Below, piece by piece: positions 1 through 6,849 of a stretch of DNA of 17,100 nucleotides. The translations under genes and the position numbers were made by a program. The notes beneath the pieces were generated by a model that did no database searches, had not been told where the DNA came from, and saw only the letters and a list, made by a program, of their open reading frames with translations. The DNA is taken from assembly GCA_046732975.1 (NCBI GenBank), contig JBKPOG010000159.1, positions 1 to 17,100 on the forward strand, in the 5' to 3' direction. The stretch comes from JAMXLO01 sp046732975 (GTDB taxonomy: Bacteria; Pseudomonadota; Alphaproteobacteria; Acetobacterales; Acetobacteraceae). Numbering within the stretch: position 1 is the stretch's first letter; each line of letters starts with the position of its first letter.

Positions 1-179
1 GCGTGCGCGCCGTCGTCACCGTAATAGGAGGCGACGCGCGCGAACAGGTCCTGGAACTCCTCGCCCGGCATCAGGTAGCGGTCGGAAAGGGTTGCGCGGC
101 CAAAATCGGTCAGCAGCGCATCGCGCGAGCGGTCAATATGCACTTGATGGCGACCTGGCATTTGCACTGCGTCGAGCAC
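1..179 (-). CDS. nrdA: Ribonucleoside-diphosphate reductase alpha subunit, N-terminal fragment
   Basis: Only about the first 59 residues are present; the gene runs off the left edge. Read on the minus strand, they contain SRDALLTDFG, then LSDRYLMPGEEFQDLFARVA, the usual N-terminus of the catalytic subunit of alphaproteobacterial ribonucleotide reductase, which makes dNDPs from NDPs. I chose the GTG at 177-179 because a strong Shine-Dalgarno sequence (GAGGGGAGAG, complement of 186-195) lies 6 nt upstream. The ATG at 159-161 is a weaker alternative. The family is clear, but the metallocofactor class (class I NrdA or a cobalamin-dependent class II enzyme with a similar N-terminus) cannot be settled from this piece because the catalytic cysteines are outside the window. 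It lies downstream of the Na/Pi transporter gene on the same strand, across a 212-nt gap. Confidence 0.75.
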   Translation of the reverse strand, partial: MLDAVQMPGRHQVHIDRSRDALLTDFGRATLSDRYLMPGEEFQDLFARVASYYGDDGAH

Positions 180-238
180 GTCGTTCTCTCCCCTCGCGTC
201 GGAAGCGGAGCGTCTGGCCCCTATCGATTCGTCGTCAA

Positions 239-286
239 CGACAACATGTAGGACGCTTCCCACTCATCGGCCACAAGATTTGCCTG
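239..286 (-). promoter_or_regulatory. Possible pair of weak NrdR-box-like sites upstream of nrdA
   Basis: On the minus strand, two 16-mers (complement of 271-286 and of 239-254) each match about half of the NrdR-box consensus, mainly in the TTGT right half. Their starts are 32 bp apart, close to the roughly three-turn spacing typical of paired NrdR boxes upstream of nrd operons. The left half-sites are poor, so this is a suggestion from position and spacing rather than a confident motif match. Confidence 0.22.
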
Positions 287-391
287 CGTTGCAGGAGAGC
301 CACGGCGTACCTCTCAAAACACGGGGCGCTGATCGCAACCTAGGTCGAAACGAGGCAAATTTATCACCATCGGAGACACGTGGAACAAGGG

Positions 392-2032
392 TCAGCAATC
401 CAACCTCAGCCGACTGGCCAGCAGTTCGCCCTGGTCTTCCAGCACTGGGTATGCGGCGGCCGCGACAAGATGCCCGTTAACGCGCTTCAGCTCGCGCAGC
501 AGATCGAGGTCGAGGCCGGCGCGTGGCCGGCCCCCATCACGGAGATGGGCGAAATGAGCCCGCGTTGCTGTCGCTTCGAGGTCCCGAAATGCCTCCTTTT
601 CGGCCGCGAGCCGTCGCGCCGCACGTGCATCTTCGGTCATGAATACTGCGGCCGCGGCGCGAACCGTGCTCTCCAGCCGTTCCAGCAACCGCCGAGCCTC
701 CGTCCGCTCCGGGTCCGACAGTGGCGCACCGCGCCTCAGGCGCTTCGCCAGCTGCCCCATTACATCGTGATCGACCACGTCACCAGCGGCTTCGAGGTTC
801 GTGGTGAACGTCAGGATCTGCGATAGACGCCGCCGATCCACCTCAACCAACTCTTCGGAATTCAACCCACGGATGTAACGCTTGATGGCTGCGTTCAGCC
901 GGTCCAGCACGTCGTCGAGCCGTCGGACCTCGGCAATACGCTGCCGATCGGTGCTGGCCAGAGCGTCAGCCGCCCGCCCCAACATCGCGTCCAGTGCGTC
1001 GGCCATGCGCAGCGACTCGCGTGCTGCGGCCGCCAACGCAATCGGGGGTGACTCCAGCGCCGATGAGTCGAGATAACGTGGCATCGACGGATCCTCCGCG
1101 TCCACGCGCGTCGGCAGCAACTTGCGCAGAAGCCATGCGTATGGTTGCAGAACCGGGAGAAACAGGGCAGCGACGACCAAGTTGAAGCCGGTGTGGAAAT
1201 CGGCGACCGCCCGCGCTGGATCGCCTTCGACTAGCATCAACCAGGATCCGATCCGGCCTAGCAGGGCCAGTGCGACAATACAGCCTGCCACGCGCGTCAG
1301 GAGGTTGCCGATGGTCAGCCGGCGTGCCACAGCGTCGTCGCCTGAGGCGCCCTCAAGGACGGGGTTGATGGCGGTGCCGAGATTCGCTCCCAGCACCAAG
1401 GCGAACGCGGCATCAGGCGGCACAGCGCCCTTGGCGGCCAATGACATGACCAGAAGAACCACAGCCACCGAAGAGTGCGCTGCCCAGGTCAGGCCTGCTG
1501 CCAGCAACACATCGAGCACCGGCTCGGTGGTGATTGCTCCCAGTACCACGCGAAGGTTGGGCAGGTCCTCGTACGGGGTGGTGACCACGACCAGCCGGTG
1601 CAACGCCATCAGCATCAGGCCAAGCCCGATCGCCACGCGGCCGATATCGCGAGTCCGCGCCAGATTCGCGCGTCGGAACATGATTACACCGAGAAGGATC
1701 AGAGCCGGCACAACCTCCGCCACGTTGAAAGATAGGACCTGGACGATCAGCGTAGTACCGACGTTGGCCCCCAGCATTACCGCCAGCGCCGGAACCAGCG
1801 CGACGGCACCTCCGGCGGTGAAGCCGGCGACCATCAGGCCGGTCGCCGTACTGCTCTGCAGAACTGCCGTCACCCCCAGCCCAGCGGCAAACGCGCCGAC
1901 ACAGTTGCCCAGCGCGGTCCCAAGCCAGCGCCTCAGGTTGGGGCCGAACCCGCGCTGGATGCCGGTCTGCACCATGTGCAGCCCCCACAGCAGCAGCGCG
2001 ACGGAGCCTGCGAGGTCCAGTAGCGTCCACAT
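392..2032 (-). CDS. Na/Pi-cotransporter family protein with C-terminal PhoU-like domain
   Basis: This 546-residue membrane protein belongs to the type II sodium/phosphate symporter family (NptA/PNaS). The N-terminal part, to about residue 310, is strongly hydrophobic and carries the family's inverted duplication. Repeat 1 has the QSS motif (Q59-S60-S61) and GANVGTT (88-94). Repeat 2 has HSS at 186-188, where the family normally has QSS, and GANLGTA near 215. Residues about 330-530 are charged and helical, like the PhoU domain that follows the transporter in bacterial members. It probably takes up phosphate, although some family members act in phosphate export or homeostasis. The ATG at 2030-2032 starts the conserved N-terminus; its Shine-Dalgarno sequence is weak. 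It appears monocistronic, and no Pho box was seen. The Gln-to-His change in the second signature could alter substrate or ion coupling. Confidence 0.9.
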   Translation of the reverse strand: MWTLLDLAGSVALLLWGLHMVQTGIQRGFGPNLRRWLGTALGNCVGAFAAGLGVTAVLQSSTATGLMVAGFTAGGAVALVPALAVMLGANVGTTLIVQVLSFNVAEVVPALILLGVIMFRRANLARTRDIGRVAIGLGLMLMALHRLVVVTTPYEDLPNLRVVLGAITTEPVLDVLLAAGLTWAAHSSVAVVLLVMSLAAKGAVPPDAAFALVLGANLGTAINPVLEGASGDDAVARRLTIGNLLTRVAGCIVALALLGRIGSWLMLVEGDPARAVADFHTGFNLVVAALFLPVLQPYAWLLRKLLPTRVDAEDPSMPRYLDSSALESPPIALAAAARESLRMADALDAMLGRAADALASTDRQRIAEVRRLDDVLDRLNAAIKRYIRGLNSEELVEVDRRRLSQILTFTTNLEAAGDVVDHDVMGQLAKRLRRGAPLSDPERTEARRLLERLESTVRAAAAVFMTEDARAARRLAAEKEAFRDLEATATRAHFAHLRDGGRPRAGLDLDLLRELKRVNGHLVAAAAYPVLEDQGELLASRLRLDC

Positions 2033-2206
2033 CGGCGGTCACATCCAGTTTCAGTTCGCCGCATCAGCCATTGGTGACCACACGTCAACAACCCGCACCC
2101 GCTCGTGATCGCCCAGCCAGGATCCCGCCACAAAACCGGCACCGACCGGCCACGAAACGGAGCAGATTGAGCATGTCCTTCTTTGCATATCTAAAGGGTA
2201 TGTCAC

Positions 2207-2386
2207 ATGCGAATTTCCCTTCTGCTGCCTCTGGTTTTTCTTGGACTCGCCGGGTGTGTCGACGTTCACGAGCACCCGAGCCCCCGACCGGCCGCCACCG
2301 TGGTGACACCAGCGCCCGCGCCGACGACGACCTATGTTGCACCAGCGCCGCCCCCTACCAGCACAACGATCGTCCGCACGCCTTGA
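2207..2386 (+). CDS. Small proline/threonine-rich lipoprotein
   Basis: This is a 59-residue protein of unknown function. The first 16 residues (MRISLLLPLVFLGLAG) form a signal sequence ending in a lipobox, LAG-Cys17, so the mature protein should be lipidated at Cys17 and anchored in a membrane. The rest is low-complexity, rich in Pro, Ala and Thr, with the pattern TPAPAPTTTYVAPAPPPTST, and looks like an extended periplasmic tether. A Shine-Dalgarno-like AAAGGG (2193-2198) lies 8 nt before the ATG, and a good intrinsic terminator follows the stop codon by about 30 nt, so the unit is compact and probably expressed. Small lipoproteins of this build are common in Acetobacteraceae, but I know no assigned role for this one. 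Confidence 0.75.
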   Translation: MRISLLLPLVFLGLAGCVDVHEHPSPRPAATVVTPAPAPTTTYVAPAPPPTSTTIVRTP

Positions 2387-2417
2387 CCTGCGGCTAATCA
2401 GTTAGTGATTACGGAAC

Positions 2418-2450
2418 GGCCGGGTGCAAGCCCGGCCTGTTCGTTTGCTT
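2418..2450 (+). terminator. Rho-independent terminator after the small lipoprotein gene
   Basis: A perfect 7-bp GC stem (GGCCGGG at 2418-2424, CCCGGCC at 2431-2437) with a 6-nt loop is followed by the T-rich tract TGTTCGTTTGCTT. It separates the lipoprotein gene from the hisG operon. Confidence 0.8.
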
Positions 2451-2526
2451 GGCCGCAACCAGGGTACTCTTTCCGTCGTGAGCCACGTGGGGTAGAGGCC
2501 GCTACCGCTTGCGTCAGGACGGTCAG

Positions 2527-3237
2527 ATGACGGTTCCATGGGCAATTTCGGCACTGGCTCCGGCCTTTCACACCGGGGGCGACGTCACGGCACCCACCGT
2601 ATTGGCGCTCCCCAAGGGGCGCATCCTGGCTGAGTGCGGCGAATTCTTGGCTCGGGCTGGGGTAACCCCTGCGGCGGACTACACCGACGAAGAGAGTCGG
2701 CGGCTGCGATTCCCGACCGATGATCCCGCGCTCGAGGTGGTCAGGGTGCGGCCGTTCGATGTTGCCACCTTCGTCGCGTTCGGCGGCGCGCAACTCGGTA
2801 TCTGCGGCGCCGATGTGCTGCTGGAGTTCGACTATCCAGAAATCTATGCGCCGCTGGACCTAGGTATCGGCATTTGCCGCGTTTCCGTGGCGGAGCCGGC
2901 CGAGACCGCCGGCACGGACGACCCATCGCGCTGGTCGCGGGTGCGGGTGGCCACCAAGTATCCCAACATCGCGCGGCGGCACTTCGCCTCCCGCGGCGTG
3001 CATGTGGACGTGGTGCACCTGAACGGTGCCATGGAACTGGCACCCGGGCTAGGATTGTCTCGGCTCATCGTTGACCTGGTGCAGACGGGTTCGACGCTGC
3101 GCGCCAATGGCCTGGTGGAAACGGAAATCATCTCTCCAATCACTTCCCGTCTGATCGTCAACCGCACCGCGCTGAAGACCAAACCGGAGATCATCGGCGC
3201 CTGGATTGCCCGCTTCCGGGCCGCGCTCGGGCAGTGA
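2527..3237 (+). CDS. hisG: ATP phosphoribosyltransferase catalytic subunit, short form
   Basis: HisG catalyses the first step of histidine synthesis, condensing ATP and PRPP to phosphoribosyl-ATP. The core starts at PTVLALPKGRILAE and includes the PRPP-binding segment (LNGAMELAPGLGLSRLIVDL and the following QTGSTL). The protein ends soon after ISPITSRLIVNR and lacks the regulatory C-terminal domain of long HisG, so it is the short HisG(S) type. That type normally needs the regulatory partner HisZ; no hisZ is visible here, so it must lie elsewhere if the enzyme works as in its relatives. Of the possible starts I chose ATG 2527, because AGGA (2516-2519) is 7 nt upstream; a TTG at 2509 is in frame. 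With this start the protein is 236 residues, with about 20 non-conserved N-terminal residues. It is the first gene of the cluster and overlaps hisD by 4 nt. Confidence 0.95.
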   Translation: MTVPWAISALAPAFHTGGDVTAPTVLALPKGRILAECGEFLARAGVTPAADYTDEESRRLRFPTDDPALEVVRVRPFDVATFVAFGGAQLGICGADVLLEFDYPEIYAPLDLGIGICRVSVAEPAETAGTDDPSRWSRVRVATKYPNIARRHFASRGVHVDVVHLNGAMELAPGLGLSRLIVDLVQTGSTLRANGLVETEIISPITSRLIVNRTALKTKPEIIGAWIARFRAALGQ

Positions 3238-4529
3238 TCCGGCTCGATACACGGGCTGCGAATTTCGGGGCGAGGTTCGCAGCTCTACTGGAACAAGCGC
3301 GCGAGACCACCGAAAGCGTCGACCGGGCGGTGGCGGCGATAATTGCGGATGTGCGGCGCGAAGGTGATGTGGCTTTGATTCGTTACACGCACCGCTTCGA
3401 CGATCTGCCGCTCACCGTGGACCGGCTGCGTATCGCAACAGAAGAGATCGATGCGGCTGTCGCCGAGATCAGTGAGGAATTGATGCAGGCGCTGGACCTT
3501 GCCGCGTCACGCATCGAGGCATTCCACCGTCTCCAGGTGCCCACCGACATCGAGCAGACCGATGCTGCGGGCCTCAGGCTCGGCATGCGCTGGAGGCCGT
3601 TGGATGCAGTGGGGCTCTACGTGCCCGGCGGCAAGGCAGCCTATCCGTCGTCTGTGCTGATGAACGCAATACCGGCACGCGTGGCCGGGGTGCCGCGCAT
3701 TGCCATGTGCGTACCGGCACCAAAGGGCATGCTGAACCCTCTGGTGCTTGCGGCAGCGCGGCGCGCCGGGGTGGCCGAGATCTATCGCGTAGGCGGGGCG
3801 CAGGCGATTGCGGCGCTTGCCTACGGCACCGCCAGCATTGCGCCGGTGGATCGGATTGCCGGTCCTGGCAACGCGTACGTCGCCGAAGCCAAGCGGCAGG
3901 TGTTTGGGCGTGTCGGCATCGACGCGATCGCTGGCCCATCGGAAGTCGTGGTGCTGGCTGATGGCTGGAACGACCCGCGCCAGGTGGCGCTCGATCTTTT
4001 GGCGCAGGCCGAGCACGACGAGGCGGCGCAGTCGATTTTGATCACTGATGACGTAGCGTTTGGTGATTCGGTTGAGGCAGCGGTGATGCGGGAACTCGCG
4101 GCCTTGCCGCGCGCCGCCATTGCTGAAGCGAGTTGGCGAGCCAACGGCGCAATTATTGTCGCACGCGACTGGAATGAGGCTGCTGCCCTCTCAAACCAGC
4201 TGGCGCCGGAGCATTTGCAACTGATGTTGCGCGACCCTCAGTCGGTATTTGCGCAAATCCGGCATGCGGGCGCGGTGTTTCTCGGCGCGTTTTGTCCGGA
4301 AGCGATCGGAGACTATGTCGCCGGCCCTAATCACGTGCTGCCGACCGGCCGTACGGCCCGTTTTGCCTCGGGTCTGTCGGTTTTCGACTTCCTCAAACGC
4401 ACCACCTGGGTATCGGCGGACGCTGCGTCCTTGCAACGAGTTGGCCCGGCCGCCATCGCTCTGGCAGAGGCGGAGGGACTGGATGCACACGCTCATAGCA
4501 TCGCCCTCAGGTTGCACGGGCGCGCTTGA
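3234..4529 (+). CDS. hisD: Histidinol dehydrogenase
   Basis: HisD carries out the last two steps of histidine synthesis, oxidising L-histidinol to L-histidine with two NAD+. The 431-residue length is normal. Diagnostic segments are the glycine-rich VPGGKAAYPS (130-139), YRVGGAQAIAALAYGT (184-199) and DRIAGPGNAYVAEAK. The zinc ligands are predicted at Q258, H261, D360 and H419, and the catalytic pair at E326-H327 (APEHLQL). These sit at almost the same numbers as in the Escherichia coli enzyme, so the active site is complete. The GTG start at 3234 overlaps the hisG stop codon (GTGA), a typical translational-coupling junction. In many alphaproteobacteria a UPF0262 gene and a small phosphatase gene lie between hisD and infA; here only 58 nt separate them. 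Confidence 0.97.
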   Translation: MIRLDTRAANFGARFAALLEQARETTESVDRAVAAIIADVRREGDVALIRYTHRFDDLPLTVDRLRIATEEIDAAVAEISEELMQALDLAASRIEAFHRLQVPTDIEQTDAAGLRLGMRWRPLDAVGLYVPGGKAAYPSSVLMNAIPARVAGVPRIAMCVPAPKGMLNPLVLAAARRAGVAEIYRVGGAQAIAALAYGTASIAPVDRIAGPGNAYVAEAKRQVFGRVGIDAIAGPSEVVVLADGWNDPRQVALDLLAQAEHDEAAQSILITDDVAFGDSVEAAVMRELAALPRAAIAEASWRANGAIIVARDWNEAAALSNQLAPEHLQLMLRDPQSVFAQIRHAGAVFLGAFCPEAIGDYVAGPNHVLPTGRTARFASGLSVFDFLKRTTWVSADAASLQRVGPAAIALAEAEGLDAHAHSIALRLHGRA

Positions 4530-4587
4530 CCTTGCCTGGCCCGGCGCTCATGTTCGGACGAAGATTCAACCACTTTTATGAGGTCGG

Positions 4588-4806
4588 ATGTCGAAAGAGG
4601 ACATGATTGAATTCAGTGGCACAGTCATGGAACTGCTGCCCAACGCGATGTTTCGCGTGAGACTCGACAACGAACACACGATACTCGCCCACACGTCTGG
4701 CAAGATGCGCAAGAACCGCATCCGTGTTCTGGCCGGCGATCGGGTCAACGTCGAGATGACCCCCTATGACTTGAGCAAGGGGCGGATCACCTTCCGCTTC
4801 AAGTGA
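4588..4806 (+). CDS. infA: Translation initiation factor IF-1
   Basis: IF-1 binds the ribosomal A site with IF-2 and IF-3 during initiation. The 72-residue protein is one OB-fold and matches the family throughout: MSKEDMIEFSGTVMELLPNA at the start, then HTSGKMRKNRIRVLAGDRV and a C-terminus ending YDLSKGRITFRFK, the usual end for this factor. The length is exactly typical. The ATG is preceded by TGAGG (4579-4583) with a short 4-nt spacer. Its stop codon overlaps the GTG of maf by 4 nt, so IF-1 and Maf are probably translated from one message. Confidence 0.98.
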   Translation: MSKEDMIEFSGTVMELLPNAMFRVRLDNEHTILAHTSGKMRKNRIRVLAGDRVNVEMTPYDLSKGRITFRFK

Positions 4807-5378
4807 CTGCGCCCACGCTGGTTCTGGCTTCCGCGAGTCCCCGGCGACTCGCGCTTCTGGTCCAGATTGGCATCGTACCGGACCGCGTGATTTCCACCGA
4901 TGTAGACGAGAGCGTTCTGGCCGGCGAATTGCCGCGCCACCATTCGCAACGTCTGGCACGCGCAAAGCTGGCCGCCGCGACCGCCTCGGAAGCTTATGTG
5001 CTCGCCGCCGATACGGTGGTCGCCTTGGGCCGCCGTATCCTGCCGAAAACTGAGACAGAAGCAGATGCGCGGTGGTGCTTGGCTTCGCTATCTGGCCGAC
5101 GGCACCGGGTGCTGACCTCGGTCTCGCTACGCGCTCCGGACGGACGCTTTGGCGAGCGGCTTGTGCAAAGTGTCGTCGGCTTCGCTCGACTGAGCGAGCG
5201 GCAGATCGCGGCCTATCTCGCCAGTGATGAATGGCGGGGCAAGGCTGGAGGTTATGCGGCACAGGGCAGGGCGGCTGTGTTCATTCGTTTCCTATCCGGC
5301 AGCTATTCCAATGTTGTCGGCCTGCCATTGTTCGAGACTGCGCAATTGCTGCGTGGATTCGGCTGGCCATTGGCGTGA
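4803..5378 (+). CDS. maf: Maf-family nucleoside triphosphate pyrophosphatase
   Basis: Maf proteins hydrolyse non-canonical or excess nucleoside triphosphates (dTTP/UTP or modified pyrimidines, depending on subgroup) to the monophosphate, cleaning the nucleotide pool. The 191-residue protein has the N-terminal signature LASASPRR (SASPRR at residues 10-15), the catalytic-base region VLAADTVVALG (D70), and the later DEWRGKAGGYAAQG and FLSGSYSNVVGLPL segments. All expected motifs are intact. I cannot tell YhdE-type from YceF-type specificity with certainty. The start is the GTG at 4803, inside the infA stop region, and the end overlaps the next gene by 4 nt, so translational coupling continues through the cluster. 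Confidence 0.95.
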   Translation: MTAPTLVLASASPRRLALLVQIGIVPDRVISTDVDESVLAGELPRHHSQRLARAKLAAATASEAYVLAADTVVALGRRILPKTETEADARWCLASLSGRRHRVLTSVSLRAPDGRFGERLVQSVVGFARLSERQIAAYLASDEWRGKAGGYAAQGRAAVFIRFLSGSYSNVVGLPLFETAQLLRGFGWPLA

Positions 5379-6457
5379 CTGAGCGCATTCTCGCTGCGAG
5401 TAGCCCAGGGGAAGTACGGGTTGCAGTGCTCCTTGACGGGCAGCTGCTGGACTACGCGATCTGGCGACCCGGCGCACCGGATGGAGTCGGAGACGTCAGT
5501 CGCGGTCGCGTCGTCGCCCGGGTACCTGCGATGGCCGGCACTTTCGTGGCGCTGGACGACACCGAGGGATTTCTGCCGGACAGTGAAGGTGGCGAGGGGC
5601 TTAGCGTTGGGGATCTGATCTGGGTGCGCGTGACACGCGCCGGGCAGGGCGGCAAGGGGCCGCGCCTCACGGTTCTGCCGGCCGCTTCACTGGCTGAGCG
5701 CGGACCGGGCGCGCTGCTGGAACTGGCACAGCGGTTCCGGCAGGCGCCCGTCCTGACGGACGATGCGGCGTTGGCCGCCCGGCTGCGACCGGTTCTGGCC
5801 GAAAGGCTCCAGGTTGTGCCTGGTTCGTTCGAGGAGATCGAAGAACAGGCAGATGCACTGGCACAATCCGACGTCGCGCTTCCGGGCGGCATGCGGCTGC
5901 GCATCCACCCGACGCCGGCTCTGGTGGCAATCGACATCGACCTTGGCGGTGCCCTGGCGTCAGGTGGGCGCAAGGACGCCACGCACTTTGCCCTCAACTG
6001 GGCGGTGTTGCCGGCGCTCGCGCGACAGATCAGGCTACGGAATCTGTCCGGCGCGATCCTGGTGGACTTCGCCGGGTTGCCGGCGCGACGGCGAAGGTCC
6101 TTGGCACCTGCGCTCCATACTGCGTTGGCGGGTGATCCGCTTCGGCCGCGCCTGCTCGGATTTACCAACCTTGGGCTTGCCGAGATCGTGCGGCCTCGCG
6201 TGCATCCGCCACTGCATGAGATGCTGGCCGGCCCCCACGCCGCGGGTCTGGCCGCACTGCGCCGTATTGCAAGCGAAGTCGCTGCGGCACCCCGCTCAGA
6301 GCCGATGTTACGCGCTTCCCCTGCCGTCCTTTCGGCTCTGCAAGCGGATCCCGACGCGCTGGCGGACCTTGCACGGCGGACCGGGCGTGCCCTGATTATG
6401 CGTTCTGATCCGTCATTTTCGGCGGCGGAATGGACACTCGAAGACCGACATGCCTGA
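5375..6457 (+). CDS. Compact RNase E/G-family protein without the zinc-link
   Basis: This 360-residue protein is related to the catalytic half of RNase E/G, the endoribonucleases that process rRNA, tRNA and mRNA. An S1-like domain (about residues 38-100) contains GRVVARVPAMAGTFVALDD. The DNase I-like core has ALVAIDID (D187) and the segment ILVDFAGL (D231), the equivalents of the two metal-binding aspartates D303 and D346 of E. coli RNase E, with similar separation. Three things are unusual. The residue matching N305 is Asp (D189). The region where RNase E/G carries the CPxC zinc-link reads RPRVHPPLHEM instead. The whole protein has no cysteine. It should therefore not form the zinc-bridged dimer of the classic enzymes. 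Short homologues between maf and yacG are common in this lineage, so this is probably a conserved variant. The GTG at 5375 overlaps the maf stop and begins the conserved MTERILAAS. Confidence 0.88.
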   Translation: MTERILAASSPGEVRVAVLLDGQLLDYAIWRPGAPDGVGDVSRGRVVARVPAMAGTFVALDDTEGFLPDSEGGEGLSVGDLIWVRVTRAGQGGKGPRLTVLPAASLAERGPGALLELAQRFRQAPVLTDDAALAARLRPVLAERLQVVPGSFEEIEEQADALAQSDVALPGGMRLRIHPTPALVAIDIDLGGALASGGRKDATHFALNWAVLPALARQIRLRNLSGAILVDFAGLPARRRRSLAPALHTALAGDPLRPRLLGFTNLGLAEIVRPRVHPPLHEMLAGPHAAGLAALRRIASEVAAAPRSEPMLRASPAVLSALQADPDALADLARRTGRALIMRSDPSFSAAEWTLEDRHA

Positions 6458-6629
6458 ACGCGACCCATCCGAACCGTTATGCCCAATCTGTGACAGGCCC
6501 ACTGTGCGCCAGTTCCACCCGTTCTGTAGCCGCCGCTGCGCTGACGTCGACCTCGGACGCTGGCTTACCGGCCTGTATCGCGTGCCAGCGGTGGCAGACG
6601 AAAGCGACGAGACTGGTGAGCCGCCTTGA
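6450..6629 (+). CDS. yacG: YacG zinc-finger protein (DNA gyrase inhibitor family)
   Basis: YacG is a small zinc protein; the E. coli homologue binds GyrB and inhibits gyrase. The 59-residue product has the four zinc-binding cysteines C11, C14, C26 and C30 in the pattern CPICDRP followed by FCSRRCADVDLGRWL, which is diagnostic. The acidic tail (ADESDETGE) is also usual. The ATG overlaps the end of the preceding RNase-like gene by 8 nt. The maf, RNase E/G and yacG order is a conserved alphaproteobacterial arrangement. It is the last protein gene of the cluster, and tRNA-Phe follows 38 nt after its stop codon. Confidence 0.93.
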   Translation: MPERDPSEPLCPICDRPTVRQFHPFCSRRCADVDLGRWLTGLYRVPAVADESDETGEPP

Positions 6630-6667
6630 TCGCGGGCACCGCATGGTCTATGGCCACCCGCCCGGCT

Positions 6668-6743
6668 GCCCAGGTAGCTCAGTTGGTAGAGCATGCGACT
6701 GAAAATCGCAGTGTCGGTGGTTCGATTCCGCCCCTGGGCACCA
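6668..6743 (+). tRNA. trnF: tRNA-Phe (anticodon GAA), CCA encoded
   Basis: The 76-nt sequence folds into a standard cloverleaf. The acceptor stem is GCCCAGG/CCTGGGC (6668-6674 with 6733-6739). The D-arm is GCTC-AGTTGGTA-GAGC. The anticodon arm is TGCGA-CTGAAAA-TCGCA with GAA in the loop, and the T-arm is GGTGG-TTCGATT-CCGCC. The discriminator A and CCA end are encoded. Its position after yacG is conserved in related genomes. tRNA genes are common integration targets, and the integrase remnant beginning about 100 nt downstream indicates that this one was used. Confidence 0.98.
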
Positions 6744-6756
6744 CCCCCTCAGGTAA

Positions 6757-6785
6757 GCGACTGAATGATAACTAATCAGTGTCGC
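6757..6785 (+). repeat. Partial echo of the tRNA-Phe anticodon arm
   Basis: Three pieces of the tRNA anticodon region recur in order just past its CCA end. GCGACTGAA (6695-6703) recurs at 6757-6765. AATC (6704-6707) recurs at 6774-6777. AGTGTCG (6710-6716) recurs at 6778-6784. The segment can also form an imperfect hairpin (GCGACTGA with TCAGTGTCGC, 2-nt bulge). It may be a relic of an attachment site or of a displaced tRNA fragment next to the decayed integrase. Confidence 0.45.
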
Positions 6786-6849
6786 CGCGCCTGAATTCGC
6801 CGAGGTAGGGACTTTGCGCCGAACGAAGGTGGGGAACTTGACGCTCCAA

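Noticed and set aside
1122..2108. Long plus-strand open frame (328 residues)
   Set aside because: It lies antisense to the Na/Pi-transporter gene, is Arg/Thr/Ser-rich low-complexity and has no family features; it is a GC-rich shadow frame.
5452..6486. Long minus-strand open frame (344 residues) opposite the RNase E/G gene
   Set aside because: Its Ser/Arg/Ala-rich composition and exact antisense overlap with a conserved gene mark it as a shadow.
6757..6785. Intrinsic terminator for tRNA-Phe
   Set aside because: A bulged hairpin can form, but no T-tract follows, and the similarity to the anticodon arm explains the symmetry better.
6804..6839. Tandem repeat GGTAGGGACTT / GGTGGGGAACTT
   Set aside because: Only two imperfect units coding KFPT and KVPT in the integrase tail; too short to call a repeat array.
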